Source: Candidatus Sumerlaeota bacterium
GTDB lineage: Bacteria; Sumerlaeota; Sumerlaeia; SLMS01; JAHLLQ01
Direction: 5' to 3'
DNA: 32,127 nucleotides
Assembly (NCBI GenBank): GCA_021772755.1
Contig: JAJFLJ010000134.1
Coordinates: forward strand, 1 to 32,127
In this document: positions 18,530 through 27,534 of the stretch, piece by piece
How the letters are laid out: each line of letters opens with the position of its first letter
How positions within the stretch are numbered: the first letter of the stretch is position 1
The notes under the pieces: model-generated
Database searches by the model: none
What the model was told of the DNA's origin: nothing
Seen by the model: the letters and a program-made list of their open reading frames with translations, nothing else
Translations under genes and position numbers: made by a program

Positions 18530-19747
18530 ATGACTAGAAACCGCACCAGGCCTTCGATCGCTCGGCTGCTTCTCGCGGCGGTGCTTTGCACCTTCGCCTC
18601 GCTTGGTGCATCCCAGACCGTCGCTGCCGACTGGTCGCTCGAACTTCGCGGCGACGGCACCGTTCTCTGGCAGGGTGCCACGCCCGGCGGCGGTTCCCCC
18701 TGGCGGGCCGAGGCCATCTGGACGAGCGCCTTCGACCCTGCCGAGTCCACCGTTTTGGCGGACGAACCGGCAGGCGAGTCTCTCCGCATCGTTCTGGACC
18801 CCCCACCGGGAATCGGAACGATCGTTCTGAAACTCGCCGGAGGCCCGGAAACCCTTACCGCCTGGGCATCGACCTCCGGGCCCCAGACCGCTTTCGACGA
18901 CCTGCTCGTCTCTGCCCGCGCAGCCCGCAACGACCTCGAAGCGGAAATGATCGTCGCCAACCGCTATGGGGTTCGCCGCCCCGAGGCCCGCGCCATGCTC
19001 ACCATCGCCGATATCTGGCTGGGGCACGCCGAGCACCTCGAAACCGACGAAACCCGGCGCACCTGGGGGCGGTGGTGGCTGGCCTACATCGCCGCCGAAT
19101 GCGCCGCCGAGCAGACCTTGCTGGTGGAGTTGCGCGACAAGCCCGGGGACTGGACGGTCATTGACGATCCGCCGCTTCAGGAGCTGCGCGTTTCAAAGGA
19201 TGGGCTGAGGCTGGAGACCGGCATTTGGACCCCCGAGGGCACGGACTGGGTGCCGGTGCGGCTCTTTGGCTTGAGAGGCCATTTCGAACCCGGCGACGCC
19301 CGGCTGGTGAGGGATCTGGGCTTCAACTTCATCGAGCACCATTCGGAAATCGTCACCACGCCCGCGCGCCTGCCGGAGGACGTGAAGCGAGAGGTCGAAC
19401 GCCTGAACATGGGATGGTGGGGGATTCTGCCGAAGGGGGCGATCACCCAGGGAATATGCCAGTCGTGGTTGGAACCAAGCCTCGTTCCGGCGTACGGATA
19501 CTGGTCTCCGTACGCCGAGAAAACGGGACGCGACGAAAGTCTGGCAGCCAATCCCTGGAGGCTGCGGGCCTACAGCCACAAGGCTTTGCGCTATCGCTGG
19601 GGCGAGACGGTGGAGCTTCCCCCGGGCTGGCCCCACGACCCCTTCGAGGAGACGAGCGTGCTGCCGGAGGGCGTGGAGCTCTCGATCCAAAACGAAGCCG
19701 GAGCACCTTCGGCGAAGGTGCTCCGGCTGATGCAGGGCGTGGACTGA
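18530..19747 (+). CDS. Secreted hypothetical protein (possible truncated glycoside-hydrolase-like)
   Basis: MTRNRTRPSIARLLLAAVLCTFASLGASQTVAADWSLEL...; AGGAAG SD-like site upstream of 18530; '...WVPVRLFGLRGHFEPGDARLVRDLGFNFIEHH...' resembles the start of a TIM-barrel hydrolase domain. Confidence 0.7.
   Translation: MTRNRTRPSIARLLLAAVLCTFASLGASQTVAADWSLELRGDGTVLWQGATPGGGSPWRAEAIWTSAFDPAESTVLADEPAGESLRIVLDPPPGIGTIVLKLAGGPETLTAWASTSGPQTAFDDLLVSARAARNDLEAEMIVANRYGVRRPEARAMLTIADIWLGHAEHLETDETRRTWGRWWLAYIAAECAAEQTLLVELRDKPGDWTVIDDPPLQELRVSKDGLRLETGIWTPEGTDWVPVRLFGLRGHFEPGDARLVRDLGFNFIEHHSEIVTTPARLPEDVKREVERLNMGWWGILPKGAITQGICQSWLEPSLVPAYGYWSPYAEKTGRDESLAANPWRLRAYSHKALRYRWGETVELPPGWPHDPFEETSVLPEGVELSIQNEAGAPSAKVLRLMQGVD
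19696..19728. repeat. Perfect palindrome (15-bp arms, GGC loop) inside the 3' end of the preceding CDS
   Basis: AGCCGGAGCACCTTC-GGC-GAAGGTGCTCCGGCT. Confidence 0.95.
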
Positions 19748-19763
19748 GGGGCGCTCGGCGGAC

Positions 19764-20183
19764 TTAGCCGCAGAACTCCTCGAAAGCCGCCACCAGGTTG
19801 CGGGCGATCGTGTCGGGCATCTGACCCTCGATGTGGTGGCGCTCCAGGACGTGGATGGGCTCGCCGTCCTTGAGGAGAGCGATCATGGGCGAGCTGGGCG
19901 GAACGCCGACGAAGTAGCTGCGGGCCTGGTTGGCGGCTTCGCGCTCCATGCCGGCGAAGACGGTCAGGAGCCGCGCGGGCTTCTGTCCCGCGTTGGCGAG
20001 CGCCATGCGCAGCCCGGGGCGGGCGCCTCTGGCGGCGCAGCCGCACACCGAATTGACGAACACCAGGGCGGTGCCCTGAAGGTTCTTAAGCTCGGCATCG
20101 ACCTCTTCGGCGGTCTTCAGTTCCTTGAAGCCGATTTCGGTCACCTCTTCGCGCATCGGCTGGACAAGAACGGGATCGTACAT
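19764..20183 (-). CDS. BrxA/BrxB family bacilliredoxin (YphP/YqiW-type)
   Basis: Start MYDPVLVQPMREEVTEIGFKELKTAEEVDAEL...LVFVNSVCGCAARGARPG; CGC active-site motif, ...VGVPPSSPMIALLKDGEPIHVLERHHIEGQ. Confidence 0.93.
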   Translation of the reverse strand: MYDPVLVQPMREEVTEIGFKELKTAEEVDAELKNLQGTALVFVNSVCGCAARGARPGLRMALANAGQKPARLLTVFAGMEREAANQARSYFVGVPPSSPMIALLKDGEPIHVLERHHIEGQMPDTIARNLVAAFEEFCG

Positions 20184-20441
20184 CGTGGAACCTCTTGGTG
20201 GGCGGAATGGACGGCGGCGGGGTTGAACCCGCTCCGCGTCTCGCGGCGGATGGATGCTTGTTCCATGCCACAGGCCGCAAGGGATGATCCGCGAAGGGGG
20301 GGCATGCGGGCAGTGCGGGAACAGAGAACTCCTTTGGGCCTGTGGATCGAAAGTGACCGGGTCCATTCTCCTTGCCTTGTTCCTCGCGATTTCCACTACA
20401 TTGTCAGAATCTGAGACAACTCCATCCATCGGGACAGCGTC

Positions 20442-22460
20442 ATGCCGCCCATCCACCGCACGCCCATGCCCCGCAGGCACCGATTCCCGCTCACGCTCGT
20501 GGGCGTCGGCATCCTGGCCGTCGCTTCCCCCGGAGCCCTGTCCGCCCAGGACATCGATCTTTCCTTGCTGGGCACCACCCATCCGGGCTTCCGCATCGAC
20601 GGCATCGAAGGGGGCGACCGTTTCGGCCGCAGCGTCTCGGGCGCGGGAGACGTCAACGGCGACGGCCTCGCGGACCTCGTCATCGGTGCCTATCGTGCCG
20701 ACGCCGGCGGCAATGGCGGAGCCGGCCAGACCTTCGTCGTCTTTGGCAGGAACGATGGGACCCCCATCGATCTGGAAGCGCTGGGCAACGGAGGTTTTCG
20801 CATCGACGGCATCGATCCGGATGATCGCTCCGGCGTCAGTGTTTCGGGCGCGGGGGATGTCAACGGCGACGGCCTTGCAGACCTGATCGTTGGTGCCCTG
20901 GCCGCCAGAACCTTCGCAGGCGAAAGCTACGTCGTCTTCGGCAAGGCCGATGGCGCGGCGGTGGACCTGGGAGATCTGGGTTCCGGTGGTTTCCGTATCG
21001 ATGGGGCCAACAACTACGACCGTTCCGGCTCAAGCGTCTCGGGCGCGGGAGACGTCAATGGCGACGGCCTCGCGGACCTGATCGTCGGAGCCTGGGCCGC
21101 CGAACCCGGCGGCGATTCCCTGGCGGGCGAGAGCTATGTCGTCTTCGGGAAGGCCGATGGTGGGACGGTCGAATTGAACGCTCTGGGCAACGGAGGTTTC
21201 CGCATCGACGGCATCGACCCGAACGATCGTTCCGGCTGGAGCGTCTCGGGCGCAGGGGACGTCAACGGCGACGGTCTCGCGGACATCATCGTGGGGGCCT
21301 ACGCGGCCGATGCCGTCAGTCCTCACATCAACGCGGGCGAGAGCTACGTCGTCTTCGGCAAGGCTGACTCCGCGGCGGTCGATGCCGGCGCTCTGGGCGA
21401 CGGCGGTTTCCGGATCGACGGCATCGCGAGAAACAACGACTCCGGCTGGAGCGTCTCGGGCGCGGGGGACGTCAACGGCGACGGTCTCGCCGACCTCATC
21501 GTCGGGGCCCCCGGCGGCGGTTCCCTGGCCGGCGAAAGCTTCGTCGTCTTCGGAAAGACCGACGTCGCGCCCGTGGACCTGGGCGCTCTGGGCGACGGCG
21601 GCTTCCGGATCGACGGCATCGATATGTACGACTACTCGGGCCGAAGCGTTTCGGGCGCGGGGGACGTCAACGGCGACGGCCTCGCAGACCTCATCGTCGG
21701 GGCTCCTTACGCCCATCCCGGTGGCGACTCCGAAGCCGGGGAAAGCTACGTCGTCTTCGGCAAGGCTGACTCCACGGCGGTCGATGCCGACGCTCTGGGC
21801 GACGGCGGTTTTCGCATCGACGGCATCGATCCCGACGACCTGTCCGGAGACACCGTTTCGGGCGCGGGAGACGTCAACGGCGACGGCCTCGCCGACCTGA
21901 TCGTTGGAGCGCGTGCCGCCGACCCAGGCGGGGCATTCTACGCAGGCGAGAGCTACGTCATCTTCAGTCCCTCGACCGCTCCGGACTCCGCCACCTACAA
22001 GGCCACCGCGCCCACCGGTGACGCGCCGCGCACCGCCGTGGGGATCACCGGCGATGGCAGCGACGACGGCACGCCTTCGTCCCGCTGCTGGATCGACTTC
22101 GCCGACGGCGCCGCCGCTTCCATGCAGACCGTCGTTCTGACCCGCACCGACGCGGGCCTTTCCGGCGGCCTGAACCCCTCTATCGCGGCGAACGTCGCCT
22201 GGGAGGTCTCCACCAACCGCACCGCGTGGACCAGTGCGGAGGTGACCTTCAGGTACACCGACGCCGAAATCGCCGGACTGGAGGAGGGAACCCTGCGCCT
22301 CTATCAGGCCCCCACCGCGTCCGGTCCGTGGACCGGGCTCGCCACCACGCTCGATGCCGCCCGCAACACCACAACGGCGACCGTGACGTCGTTCTCGTTC
22401 TTTGCCCTCAGCGACCAGGCCGTGCTCCCCTCCGATTTGGACGCCTTCGCGATTCGGTAG
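20442..22460 (+). CDS. Secreted FG-GAP/integrin-alpha-like beta-propeller protein (7 repeats)
   Basis: Signal peptide ([26 protein letters not shown]) then seven units '[33 protein letters not shown]...[12 protein letters not shown]...'. Confidence 0.93.
   Translation: MPPIHRTPMPRRHRFPLTLVGVGILAVASPGALSAQDIDLSLLGTTHPGFRIDGIEGGDRFGRSVSGAGDVNGDGLADLVIGAYRADAGGNGGAGQTFVVFGRNDGTPIDLEALGNGGFRIDGIDPDDRSGVSVSGAGDVNGDGLADLIVGALAARTFAGESYVVFGKADGAAVDLGDLGSGGFRIDGANNYDRSGSSVSGAGDVNGDGLADLIVGAWAAEPGGDSLAGESYVVFGKADGGTVELNALGNGGFRIDGIDPNDRSGWSVSGAGDVNGDGLADIIVGAYAADAVSPHINAGESYVVFGKADSAAVDAGALGDGGFRIDGIARNNDSGWSVSGAGDVNGDGLADLIVGAPGGGSLAGESFVVFGKTDVAPVDLGALGDGGFRIDGIDMYDYSGRSVSGAGDVNGDGLADLIVGAPYAHPGGDSEAGESYVVFGKADSTAVDADALGDGGFRIDGIDPDDLSGDTVSGAGDVNGDGLADLIVGARAADPGGAFYAGESYVIFSPSTAPDSATYKATAPTGDAPRTAVGITGDGSDDGTPSSRCWIDFADGAAASMQTVVLTRTDAGLSGGLNPSIAANVAWEVSTNRTAWTSAEVTFRYTDAEIAGLEEGTLRLYQAPTASGPWTGLATTLDAARNTTTATVTSFSFFALSDQAVLPSDLDAFAIR
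20587..21965 (+). repeat. Seven coding tandem repeats of about 195-213 bp
   Basis: Recurring 'tcgggcgcggg(g/a)gacgtcaacggcgacgg' and 'ggcgaaagctacgtcgtcttcggcaaggc' blocks. Confidence 0.9.
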
Positions 22461-22548
22461 GACCGCGCAGGCGGGGGGCATCGCGCTTGACCCCGCGGGT
22501 GTGCGGCGCGGACAAGGACCGCCCATTTTTGACGGAGTCCCCCGCCCC

Positions 22549-23433
22549 ATGGCAATTGTCGTCGATGAAAACACCCGTCTCCTGATCCAGGGAATCACGG
22601 GCCGCGAAGGCCAGTTCCACGGTCAGCAGATGATCAACTACGGCACCCAGGTGGTCGCCGGAGTCACTCCCGGCAAGGGGGGGCAGACGACGCTCGGCGA
22701 GGTGCCCGTCTTCAACACCGTGGAGCAGGCCGTGAAGGAGACCGGCTGCAACGCGTCGGTCATCTACGTGCCGCCCCGGTTCGCGGCGGACGCGGCCCTG
22801 GAAGCCATCGAGGCCGGCCTGCGCACGGTGATCATCATCACCGAAGGCATTCCGACGATGCAGATGATGACGGTCTATCACGAGGCGCGTCGCCAGGGCG
22901 TGCTGCTTCAGGGGCCGAACTGTCCGGGCACCATCAGCCCCGGCAAGTGCAAGGTCGGCATCATGCCCGGCCACATCCACAAGCCCGGCCGGGTCGGCGT
23001 GATTTCGCGTTCCGGCACGCTGACGTACGCAGTGGTGTGGGAACTGACCCGCGCCTCGATCGGCCAGAGCACCTGCGTGGGCATCGGCGGCGACCCGATC
23101 ATCGGGGCCACGTTCGTGGATTTCCTGGAGCTTTTCGAGAAGGACGCGGACACCGACGCGGTCGTCGTCATCGGCGAAATCGGCGGCACCGACGAACAGG
23201 ACGCCGCCCGCTACGTCCGCGACCACATGAGCAAGCCGGTCGTCGGCTTCGTGGCGGGACTGACCGCTCCCCCCGGCAAGCGCATGGGGCATGCCGGCGC
23301 CATCATCAGCGGTGGCGAGGGAACGGCGCAGGAGAAGATCGAGGTCTTCCGCGAGTGCGGCGTCGAACCCGTCGAACTCCCCAGCGAAATCCCCGGCAAG
23401 ATCAAGAACCTCATCGGCGCCACCAGCGCGTAG
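22549..23433 (+). CDS. sucD: Succinate--CoA ligase subunit alpha
   Basis: Start [45 protein letters not shown]...; [40 protein letters not shown]-like; [18 protein letters not shown]. Confidence 0.97.
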   Translation: MAIVVDENTRLLIQGITGREGQFHGQQMINYGTQVVAGVTPGKGGQTTLGEVPVFNTVEQAVKETGCNASVIYVPPRFAADAALEAIEAGLRTVIIITEGIPTMQMMTVYHEARRQGVLLQGPNCPGTISPGKCKVGIMPGHIHKPGRVGVISRSGTLTYAVVWELTRASIGQSTCVGIGGDPIIGATFVDFLELFEKDADTDAVVVIGEIGGTDEQDAARYVRDHMSKPVVGFVAGLTAPPGKRMGHAGAIISGGEGTAQEKIEVFRECGVEPVELPSEIPGKIKNLIGATSA

Positions 23434-23458
23434 TCGCCGCGGCGCCGAAAAGAGCGGT

Positions 23459-23709
23459 ACGCAGAGGCGCCGAGGGTGGCAGAGAATCGCAGAGAAAGAG
23501 CACAACGCAAAGTCGCGAAGTGCGCAAAGGTTCGCAAATAGGGTGGCTTGGGCGTCCCGCCCAGGCGAACGTCAGCCGCTCCGGTCGCGCGATGCTTTGG
23601 CGAGACGCCAAAGCCACCCTGCCCCGCTCCTCCCTCCACGCGCCACCTCATACGATCTTTGCGCTCCCTTGAGATTCTCGGCGCCTCTGCGTTGAAATCG
23701 CTTTTCTGC
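23459..23709. repeat. Dispersed inverted-arm repeat element, copy B
   Basis: Flanked by ACGCAGAGGCGCCGA (23459-23473) and its exact inverse TCGGCGCCTCTGCGT (23678-23692). Inner inverted arms GGTGGCTTGGGCGTCCCGCC / GGCGAGACGCCAAAGCCACC. Confidence 0.9.
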
Positions 23710-23727
23710 GGCGACGGGAAAGTGCGA

Positions 23728-23820
23728 AACGCAAAGTCGCGAAGTGCGCAGAGGCTCGCAAAGAGGGTGGCTTGGGCGTCCCGCCCAGGCGAACGTCAGC
23801 GGCTCCGGGCGCGCGAGGTG
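23728..23820. repeat. Partial copy C of the same element, direct orientation relative to the left half of copy B
   Basis: aacgcaaagtcgcgaagtgcgcagaggctcgcaaagagggtggcttgggcgtcccgcccaggcgaacgtcagcggctccggg... near-identical to 23504-23594. Confidence 0.9.
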
Positions 23821-23953
23821 CCACCGATCCATGCACTCCGATCGGCGAGATCGTTATGGCGATCCCTTCCCGATGATCGACGGCCAATGACACGGATTCA
23901 TGCGTCATCGCAGGGTGTCGGCGCCGTCCATGCCCCTTGCTCCGCAAATCATA

Positions 23954-24721
23954 TCATGGCATCGATACAATGCGGAACCACACGAGGTGGCCCTCCTGCA
24001 ACGAGTACATGAATTCGGCCTCCAACGTGTCGCCCAGCCTTCGATGCCTTACGGCCACCATATCAAGATTGGGGCCGGCTCCGTAACTTGCGGCCACGGT
24101 CCATATGCGCGTCTCGTAGGTCTCGGGCAGTATCCTCTTCGCCATCTCCATGTGGCGGCTATCCAGCAACTCCCCGATCATATAGACACGTGAAAAGTTG
24201 ATCTGGGGTCCGAGACTCGCACTCTCCCACTTCCACTCCCCAATAGCGGCATTTAGATACTCCTTCAACACGCCCGCCCGATCGAATCTCATGGTCAGTC
24301 CTGCCGGTTCAGGCAAGTCATATGGCTTTAGTTCGAAAGGAGGCCATTCTACGTCCGGCGTGAGCACCAGCGTGAGTGGCATCGTCACCACCACGCCATC
24401 CGGCTCGTCTTCCACGCCGATCCGATCGATGCCATCCCTGGGAAAGGGGCATTGAAGAATCGCCGATCCCTCCGTGCAGGACATCTCGTAGACCTCCAGC
24501 GCCCGCGCGATGAAATCGTATCTGGTCAACTCGACTGCAGAATCCGTCTCGGCAGAATAGGCTTCGGTCTGGGCGGGAGCTTGTTTTTGGGGTATCTTAT
24601 GGACCCAATCATCGGGCAGTCCCGGCCAAGAGTCAGGTGGTGGTACCAACTCGTCCTGGCCGACAAGGCCCGAAACCAGGCACCACACGGCAAGAAGTGC
24701 GATAAGAACGCGTGTTGTCAT
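23954..24721 (-). CDS. Hypothetical secreted protein
   Basis: Start MTTRVLIALLAVWCLVSGLVGQDE (signal peptide) with AGGA 6 nt upstream; composition visibly less GC-rich than neighbours. Confidence 0.7.
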   Translation of the reverse strand: MTTRVLIALLAVWCLVSGLVGQDELVPPPDSWPGLPDDWVHKIPQKQAPAQTEAYSAETDSAVELTRYDFIARALEVYEMSCTEGSAILQCPFPRDGIDRIGVEDEPDGVVVTMPLTLVLTPDVEWPPFELKPYDLPEPAGLTMRFDRAGVLKEYLNAAIGEWKWESASLGPQINFSRVYMIGELLDSRHMEMAKRILPETYETRIWTVAASYGAGPNLDMVAVRHRRLGDTLEAEFMYSLQEGHLVWFRIVSMP

Positions 24722-24773
24722 GGCCATTCCTCGTTCGGTCGGAATACCGCCATCGCCGCTCGCGGCCATCCGT

Positions 24774-25529
24774 TCAGTCGACCGGCGAGTCGGTTCTTCC
24801 CGCGGTCCATCGAACGGCTCGTTGCAGCAGGTGTTCCTGGCCGGGCGTCAGTTCGGGATGGGGGCCGAAGAGCACGACGCGGCCCTTGCCGAACGGCGCG
24901 GCGACGATGGCGTCGTGTCCCGCGATGCTTTCCCTGCCGGTCGGCGTGCCGGCGGGGTCGGACGCGAAGCGGGCGATCGTCTCGTAGGGCGGCAGGTCCT
25001 CGCGGCCGGCCGGTTCGAAGACCGGCGCGTTCTCGAACCGCAGCGTCGCGCGCGTTCCCGACCTGGCCAGGTCGATGTCCACGGTTCCCTCTCCGCGCGC
25101 CCAGTTGTCCAGATCCCAAAGCCGCGCATTGACGAGTTCCACGCGCGCCGTTCCGTCGTTGTAGCCGACCGCGCAGAGATATCCCCCCGCGCACACGCCG
25201 ATCACGCCGCCGCCATCGCGCGCGAACTCCGTCACCGCCGCGCCGCCCTCCTCGCCGAGCGAAGCTGCGAGGCCGTTGCCCGTTCCGCCGGGAAAGATCA
25301 CCACGTCGTAGGACTTCAGGGCACCGCTCCGGACGTCGTCCGCCACGATGCGTTCGCAACGCATGCCGTCCGCCCGCACGGCGTCCTGCGCCGCCGTGAT
25401 GTAGGGTTCCATCGCGCCCTCGTCGGCGTAGACGGCGACGCGAACGGGTCCGCGCGACGCGCAGCCGAGGGAGAGAAGGGCGAATGCGGTCATGGCGAGT
25501 ATCGTCGCGGCTCGGGCGATACGGTTCAT
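24774..25529 (-). CDS. Lipoprotein with biotin-protein-ligase N-terminal-like / class I GATase-like domain
   Basis: MNRIARAATILAMTAFALLSLGCASRG lipobox; 'VVIFPGGTGNGLAASLGEEGGAAVTEFARDGGGVIGVCAGGYLCA' GATase1-like nucleophile elbow (GVCAGGY). Confidence 0.82.
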   Translation of the reverse strand: MNRIARAATILAMTAFALLSLGCASRGPVRVAVYADEGAMEPYITAAQDAVRADGMRCERIVADDVRSGALKSYDVVIFPGGTGNGLAASLGEEGGAAVTEFARDGGGVIGVCAGGYLCAVGYNDGTARVELVNARLWDLDNWARGEGTVDIDLARSGTRATLRFENAPVFEPAGREDLPPYETIARFASDPAGTPTGRESIAGHDAIVAAPFGKGRVVLFGPHPELTPGQEHLLQRAVRWTAGRTDSPVD

Positions 25530-26434
25530 GTCGCGCGTCCGGCGAGTCCGAGGGTCTGGTAGATCTGGCGCGTGGCGTCGGACTTGTTCAGCGTGTAGAA
25601 GTGAATGCCGGCCACCTTGTTGTCGAGCAGGTCGCGGCACTGTTCCGTCGCCCAGTGGATGCCGACGCGCTGGACCGCTTCGGCGTCGTCGCGGCATCGC
25701 GCCACGGCGCGCATGAGCGCCGCGGGAAACCGCGCGCCGGCGGCGAGTTCCGCCATGCGCCGCATTCCGCCCGCCGACGTGACGGGCATGATGCCGGCCA
25801 CGATGGGGACGTGGATGCCGGCGAGCTCGCACCGCTCGCGAAAGTCGTAGAAGTCGCGATTGTCGAAGAAGAGCTGCGTCACGATGTAGTCCGCGCCGGC
25901 GTCCACCTTCGCCTTCAGATGGTCCATCTCCAGCAGTCGGTTGGGCGTGGCGGGATGGCCTTCGGGGAAACCGGCGACGCCGATGCCGAAGCCGCGCGCG
26001 TCGGCGTGCGCGCCGCTGCCGTTGAATTCGCGGACGAAGGCCACCAGGTCGGCGGCGTGCTGGAAGCGGTCGGCGGCGCGGTCGTAGCCGCTCAGGTCCC
26101 GGGGCGGATCGCCACCGAGGGCCAGGATGTTGGAGACGCCGGCCGCGGCGTAGCGCCGCAGGATCGCGCGGATGTCGGCTTCGTCGTGGCAGACGCACGT
26201 CAGGTGCGGAATGGGGTCGAGGGTCGTCTCGTTCTTGATGCGGACGACGAGATCGTGGGTGAGCTCGCGCGTCGATCCGCCGGCGCCGTACGTCACCGAG
26301 ACGAAGGAGGGCCGAAGCGGTTCGAGCTGGCGGATGGTTTCGAAGAGCGCGTCGGCGCCCTTCTCCGTCTTCGGGGGAAAGAACTCGAAGGAGAGCGTCG
26401 TCTCGCTGCTGTCGAGAATGTCGTGTACGTGCAT
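25526..26434 (-). CDS. metF: Methylenetetrahydrofolate reductase
   Basis: TLSFEFFPPKTEKGADALFETIRQLEPLRPSFVSVTYGAGGSTRE...FGIGVAGFPEGHP...YIVTQLFFDN...PIVAGIMPV. Confidence 0.97.
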   Translation of the reverse strand: MHVHDILDSSETTLSFEFFPPKTEKGADALFETIRQLEPLRPSFVSVTYGAGGSTRELTHDLVVRIKNETTLDPIPHLTCVCHDEADIRAILRRYAAAGVSNILALGGDPPRDLSGYDRAADRFQHAADLVAFVREFNGSGAHADARGFGIGVAGFPEGHPATPNRLLEMDHLKAKVDAGADYIVTQLFFDNRDFYDFRERCELAGIHVPIVAGIMPVTSAGGMRRMAELAAGARFPAALMRAVARCRDDAEAVQRVGIHWATEQCRDLLDNKVAGIHFYTLNKSDATRQIYQTLGLAGRAT

Positions 26435-26503
26435 CGTGGGGACCTGCGCGGGAATGCGGTTGTGATGGGCGCGGGGGCCTCTCCCGGTCGAGCGAAAAGG
26501 CGG

Positions 26504-27478
26504 TCAGTCGCCGAGGCGAAGGGCTTCCGCGCGGTTGATCCGCCGGACCAGGTCCTGGAGCTCCTCGGTGCCGAAGCCGAAGACGCGCTCGAAGCGGTCG
26601 TCGCCGAGGTGGAGGGCGTCTTCGCGCAGGGCGAACACGCGTTTCGCCATCGAGCGGTTGGCATCGGCCAGTTGCGCGCGAACGGAATCCGCCATCGGGT
26701 CGGTGGGCATCAGTCCGCCGGTCGCCAGGCGGGACGCGTAGAGGGCGTCGCGGCTTCCGAACATTCGGAACGACGCGCGCCGCCGCGCGGTTCGTCCGAA
26801 ACCCGCGGGCACGAACGTCATGTCCGCCAGGAAATACCGGTCCTCGAACCGCCACACGAACACCATACGCCCGCTGTCGTCGTCCATCGACCATTCGATC
26901 GCCGCGGGCGCCCGTGCCCAGAGCGACGTGCAGATGGCCATGATCGAGAGGAAGTCGCCGTCGGGAGAATCGAGAAGGACGGTATAGCTGGTGACGACGC
27001 GGGGCGTTCCCGGCGCCTGGTAGATGGCGACGGGGGGCGCGAGGCGGTAGAGGTCCAGGCCCTTCGCGCTCTGGCGCTCGATTCCGTAGGCGGTGATGCC
27101 GGAGCGATAGTGCAGATGGCCGGAGCCGCGGCCGTCGCGGGGAAACTCCCAGATGCCCGCGCTGCGCTGCCTCGCCAGGAATCCCCGTTCGCCGAGCAGC
27201 GGAAGCCCGACGCCGAGCTGCGCGAAGTCGTTCGTTCCCGAAGGTCGCGAACGCGTCTGGAACGAACGCACCTCCATGCCGCGCAGGGCGGCGACGCGAT
27301 CGCCCGGCATGCCGCGCGCCAGCCAGATGAACTTCGCGAGTCCGTAGGACGCGAAGGATCCCAGCACCAGGGCGAGAAGAAGAATGGCGGCCCATCGCCC
27401 GGTGTCGCGCAGCCAGCGCGCGAAGGCGCCCGGGCGTCTGCGGCGTTTCGGAGGGGCGATGGCGGCCGCACGGGTCAT
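26504..27478 (-). CDS. Membrane-anchored hypothetical protein
   Basis: Start MTRAAAIAPPKRRRRPGAFARWLRDTGRWAAILLLALVLGSFASYGLAKFIWLARG; single N-terminal TM. Confidence 0.72.
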   Translation of the reverse strand: MTRAAAIAPPKRRRRPGAFARWLRDTGRWAAILLLALVLGSFASYGLAKFIWLARGMPGDRVAALRGMEVRSFQTRSRPSGTNDFAQLGVGLPLLGERGFLARQRSAGIWEFPRDGRGSGHLHYRSGITAYGIERQSAKGLDLYRLAPPVAIYQAPGTPRVVTSYTVLLDSPDGDFLSIMAICTSLWARAPAAIEWSMDDDSGRMVFVWRFEDRYFLADMTFVPAGFGRTARRRASFRMFGSRDALYASRLATGGLMPTDPMADSVRAQLADANRSMAKRVFALREDALHLGDDRFERVFGFGTEELQDLVRRINRAEALRLGD

Positions 27479-27534
27479 GCGCCGTGTGTAGACCGCGCGG
27501 GCCGGACCGCACAAGGAGCAATGGCGGAGGACCG

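Noticed and set aside
20341-20349. Possible DnaA box TGTGGATCG
   Set aside because: A single imperfect match with no cluster or AT-rich region; no support for an origin here.
20587-21965. CRISPR or non-coding satellite
   Set aside because: The repeats are in frame and encode FG-GAP units.
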